Below, in pieces: positions 59,640-64,000 of a DNA stretch of 64,000 nt. The stretch covers positions 5,573,501 through 5,637,500 of the forward strand of contig CM028922.1 in assembly GCA_016801845.1 (NCBI GenBank), in the 5' to 3' direction. This DNA is from Polydactylus sextarius (taxonomy: Eukaryota; Chordata; Actinopteri; Polynemidae). A program made the translations under genes and the position numbers. A model generated the notes under the pieces. The model made no database searches and was not told the DNA's origin. It worked only from the letters and a program-made list of their open reading frames with translations. Each line of letters opens with the position of its first letter. Positions within the stretch are counted from its first letter, which is position 1.

Positions 59640-62600
59640 CCTGAAAAAAAAAACAAAACAAAATATGAAAGCATATTGTGAATACGCATTATTTTTGATT
59701 CATGTTTATGGTTTGTAATAAAAGAAAGAAAAAAAAAAGTTCTTTGACAAAAAAGAAAACAAACAAATTCTCTCTCTGGTGTCACTCTGTTACTTGTGAT
59801 AGCTTGTTAAGTCTTGCTGGAATGTATTTTCTCTTATCCAGTGAATGTGCTTCTTCCTGTTGGTGCATTGCAGAGGGGAGGTAGTCTGCCTCCCATTGTG
59901 TTTCGCAGGGGCTAAAATCAAAGCATGTGTCTTGCAGGAAATGCATGTTCGACTTCTATTTCCTTCTGCCTGCATGTTTGTTTCTTCTCCTCTTACAATC
60001 CGTTTGCGCAAACAATCAGTGAGTACAAAAGTTTCTAAATTGGATCAAGCACGGGGACATTTAGCTTCATCCCGGAGATGTGAAATTCTTTAAGTGTTAC
60101 ATGTAACACAACCTCAGGATCTCAAATGAGTCATTCAGTCCCTATAAAATAGTGTATTAGTATATCACAACCTGTGGTGGAGTTAAACGCATAGTTTTTA
60201 AATAAACGCTACCACAAGTTGTTGAGCTCTAAGTTAAAATTCAGCAATTAACCATTTCCCGGCTGTAATGAGCTTTTAACAGGATATAATCAGTAACAGC
60301 AGGGAGACAGGCGGATTGGACTAATCCTTGGTTACTGGTTTGTAGAGGGAGTCGCCTATCTGCACCTACCTGTGATCCAAAGAGGTTTAGATTAAACTAG
60401 TTACAATTACAGAAACCAACAGATGACACCTCCCACCCTCACCCCTCTCTCACACACACTTTTGGGTTAAATGTGACCAAAAAGAAGAAGAAAGAAAACT
60501 TCTAAATACATCTGTGTGTTTAATCGTGGACAGATGGAATCAAAAAACTTCCACATCTCACGAACAGAAAGAAAAGAAACACGACAGCTGCAGCGACATT
60601 CACTCAGCCTCCTTCATCACGTCTCAGTTGTCTCTAATCTCATCTGAGGCAGGAGACAAACGCAGACACGCAAACAAAAAATCTCTGTTAAATAAATCAC
60701 AGAATTAACTCGACACACAAGTTGTTGTCTCGAACATGGTCAAATAAAAGATATAAAAAACTAGGACGGGAAGTCCAATGATGAATTGAATCAACACTTT
60801 CCAACAGCCCGAAGCATGCAAGTGTCTGCAGAACAACATGTGTTATTGAAGAAACAGCATACAGTGCATTTCGAAATTCCATGCAGCAGCTATTTTTTAC
60901 AAGATGACTTGTCACATTATCCTCCACCTGTCAGCATCAAAGCCAAAGCCCGCTGTGAAAGATAATCTGGATAGATTATTTTCATGGCTTTTCAAGTTTT
61001 ATGAAGCTAATGTGATCACATTACCAAGATTTCATGCCATGAACTTTTCCAGAGGCTGGAGACTTAAGTCGCTACGAGAGGAAAAGAGATTTATACCGTT
61101 TATACGTTCTCTATAGGCCGAGTGTTTGTCTGAGAGGACAACTCAGAAACGATTACACAAATGTTTTCATTCCTCTGTAATAACAGAGTGTGAAAATTGA
61201 GTGTCTCCACCATGAGAGCAGGCTTGCCACAGGGAATCCCAAAGGCATCAACAGTCCTCGTTTCTCAACCAGAGCAGCTCCAGCAAAATCATTCACTTAA
61301 CCCTCTCCTCAACCAGAACTCAATAAATTAGATTGATAATGTGACTGTGAAATGATAATACTGGCAATTACTATATGTAAGGATTTTTGGATAAACCCAT
61401 TACGTTGGTGTTGTTTGACAACACATCTGAGGGGGGGGGGAATTAAAGCTGCATAAAACAACCAAGAACAAACACCTTCAACACCACTAATTATATATCT
61501 AAACACCGCAGGTAGCGTCTTTTTTAATCACATCAAACAACATAAATCTTGTCATCAGTCGTTTATTCCAGTAGTAGCCCCAGTGGAAATGAAGACGGTA
61601 GTTAATGTGTTTGTCTAAGACACAGTTCACATGTAAAGACATTAGAAAGTATAATTCGATGTGTTGTACTGTTACATTTTATTTCATAAATTTGAGGGGT
61701 TTTTTTTTCACCTCCTTTATTCATAAAATGACTCAACTCAAATTACATTATGACCATGAAACAGACACATTCAGCAACATAAAGTTCCTCTAAAGTGACC
61801 GACTGAGGTCAAATGAAGTTAATGCTTTCAAAATACTGGAGGCCGTAAAAAGATGTAAAGCAGCTTTGAAATTTCCACAATGACCCACAAGAAGGTTTAG
61901 GACACAGGAGTGAAGCACTTGATGTAAAAATATGAACGAGTTGTGAGAAGGAGATGTCATGATAGTCGACGCCTGAAGCATGTACAGCAACGTGTGAAGA
62001 CAAGTGCTGTGGATGGATGAAGTTAAAATTAAGATCTCTGGTCACAGACATCTTTGTAACTGTGAAGTATGAAGGTGAGGTTTGTGTTGTAGATTGTCGC
62101 ACAGGAAACTTTATCAAATTGTGAATAAAAAATCTCCTGCAATTAGTCAAGAAAGTGAAACTTTCTTAAACATCACTGACAACCTGGGGGAAGATCTTAA
62201 TCATGTTGTATTTTTTTTTTTTTTTCATGAAATAAAAAGTTTTAGCAAATCAAAGATGTGAAGGTTTGTTAGTGAATTTACATCATTTCTCTTCAACGTT
62301 CAAAAAATTGGGGTGTTATCAAACTTTTTTTGCATAAAACTTTATATTTAACCATAACCCTAATATTGAAACACTATTTTTAAAACTATTATAAGTTAGA
62401 TAAACTAATACTTACTGACCACAACTGTTTGTTTTTTTATGTCCTGAGATAACAAAAAAATTGGAGTCTCTGTCTAAATATTCAATAAACATGCAACAAT
62501 AGAAACAAAAAAGGTGGAACCCAAACTTTGTTAGACTGAGAAATGTTTATCAGTTAATGTAAACCAACAGAAACTAAAGGCAAAGGTGACAAGGTAGAGT

Positions 62601-62800
62601 TTCTATTGGAGGACCTTCCTTAACTCGTTCATTGTCATATCAATAGGTGACAAAAAGCCGATGTCTTTGTGTGACTTTACATCAGACTGGCAGTAAGGGC
62701 TACTGTTTTTTCCAGCTGTCATAAATTAGAACCCAATAAACCAGGTCGAGCAGAAAATAGACAGAGGAAATGTGCACACATTTCTCCTCCGGCTTAACAA
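59640..62800. other. Intergenic DNA downstream of aplnr
   Basis: No coding exon is recognised. It holds A-rich runs just past the poly(A) site, a G10 run near 61431 and a T-run near 62210. Confidence 0.5.
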
Positions 62801-62986
62801 TGGAGGCTGATCAGCACAACCAGCAGACCGGACCTTGAGCCTGGTCTGGACCGTAGTGTGCTAGCACGAGATGCTGACCCCTGGAGTGTCTTGGAGGACC
62901 CTCAATTTCCTGCAGCCCTGGGTCCTGCAGGACTCCTCCCTCCACCGTCCCTGGGGGACGACAAGACCTCACGGACGGGATAAGAG

Positions 62987-63175
62987 TCAGCAGGCCAGGC
63001 AGGAAAAGCAAAGCAAGGGTGGGCAACGTAGAAGTTCCTGATCGGGGATATCCTGTCTTTCTAAAATCATCATCTCTCTGCTTTTAGGGCCTTCAGCAGG
63101 AGATACAGGCTCTATCTTAAGATTTGAAGGACACTGAAGCAGGCACTCGTCTGCATTGGGAATGTGTGGAAACAC
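62987..63175 (-). other. Possible minus-strand exon, unidentified
   Basis: On the minus strand cattttag-like sequence (catattttag) ends at about 63176, followed by an open frame reading VFPHIPNADECLLQCPSNLK, then IEPVSPAEGPKSREMM and ERQDIPDQELL. The composition is more protein-like than neighbouring ORFs, and the sequence continues into a GC-rich stretch (62811-63026) with another open frame. I found no matching partner exon or clear donor. It may be an exon of a gene outside the window or chance. Confidence 0.2.
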
Positions 63176-63765
63176 CTAAAATATGTGAGGAAAAAAAAGC
63201 TAAAAAGCTTCTTCAAATAAGACAGTTAAGGTTAAAATGCGCATCTAGTTAGTAGTCGTGTGACAGAAAACACCTGAGATGACAAATCAGACGTCTCTCT
63301 GCTCTCACTCTCCGTCGCTCCTGATATTTCAAAGACGTTCACAGAGAACAGCCATCGTTAGTGGAGACACGTCGTTTCCGAGTGGAAGTACCCGAAAGCT
63401 TTGGATGACTCCGGATCTCGGTTTATGTTGATCCTCTTCACAGTGCACAAAGTGTCCCTTCATTCCCTCCTCTATCCTCTCTATTGTGCATCCTTTCCTC
63501 CCTCAGGTCTAAATGGATGCCCTGTCATCTGCAGCAGAACCAGGCCAGTTCAGAGCCAGCTGCACCGATTTAAGCAGCAGAGCACGAGTGAGCACACATG
63601 CAAACAAGAAATAACTGTACGGTAGAACATCTCCTGGTGATACTGTATCTGTATATAAGTGTTTAAGTTTCAAGTCTCCACATCACATTGGTATAAGTTG
63701 CAAATTGGACAATGACGAACCCCCAAAATGGTTGTTGCTGTCACAAAAATCATACTATTACATCA

Positions 63766-63791
63766 TATCTTTAAGGGATTCCTTAAAGATA
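63766..63791. repeat. Short perfect palindrome
   Basis: TATCTTTAAGG and its exact reverse complement CCTTAAAGATA are separated by four bases. It could form a hairpin in DNA or RNA. No gene context. Confidence 0.7.
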
Positions 63792-64000
63792 ATACACTAT
63801 ATATATAATGTTTGAATTAATATAATACAATGAATGAAGTACGGTTAATTCCTCAGGCTTTAGTCTTCAGACATTTTCAAGCAGATGTAACAGATGTCAC
63901 AGTCTGAGCCATAACAAATCAAGTAGCTCATGAAATATTATGAACTGAAATTTGAAATAATGTATGAGATCATATCACTTGTTGAGTGCAGCAGAGTGAA

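Overview
The window reads as nuclear DNA of a ray-finned fish, most likely a percomorph teleost. Genes have short exons with GT-AG introns. Intergenic DNA is AT-rich and full of (CA)n, (GT)n, (AT)n and homopolymer runs, and there are remnants of fish-type non-LTR and MITE-like elements. The protein families are vertebrate, and one of them, a prion protein with a long Gly-Tyr-Pro repeat region beside a prion-related gene, is typical of teleosts. There is no bacterial, plasmid or phage signature, no CRISPR array, and I recognised no tRNA or rRNA gene.

Layout. (1) 1-4.6 kb: the last exons of an unidentified plus-strand gene that enters from the left, chained by matching splice phases. (2) 6.0-20.4 kb: kcnip3 (KChIP3/calsenilin/DREAM), plus strand, with two alternative 5' ends: a palmitoylatable Cys-Cys N-terminus and a transmembrane-segment N-terminus. 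(3) 20.7-26.7 kb: a convergent prion-family pair, a 154-residue prion-related protein (plus) and a 498-residue fish prion protein (minus), each with its coding region in one exon behind a 5' untranslated exon. (4) 28.0-36.5 kb: pptc7, a mitochondrial PP2C-type phosphatase, with a GC-rich promoter, six coding exons and a long 3' UTR. (5) 37.3-46.3 kb: tbc1d10a (EPI64), a Rab GTPase-activating protein, with nine coding exons and a C-terminal DTYL PDZ ligand. (6) 46.3-57.5 kb: about 11 kb without a recognisable gene, rich in simple repeats. (7) 57.6-59.6 kb: the apelin receptor gene, with an intronless CDS, TATA box and poly(A) signal. (8) 59.6-64 kb: no confirmed gene, with one possible minus-strand exon near 63 kb.

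The genes do not form a pathway. Their products act as a Kv4-channel calcium sensor, GPI-anchored neuronal surface proteins, a mitochondrial matrix phosphatase, a cortical Rab-GAP and a cardiovascular GPCR. The neighbourhood is mainly of interest for synteny, because the human counterparts lie on different chromosomes. The observations most worth checking are a two-codon first coding exon of kcnip3, a possible 3-nt microexon in the same gene, an inverted repeat that keeps a reading frame in both arms, an unusual sequon-free prion-related protein, and the unidentified gene at the left edge. Gene identities rest on protein patterns remembered from the families; no database search was run.
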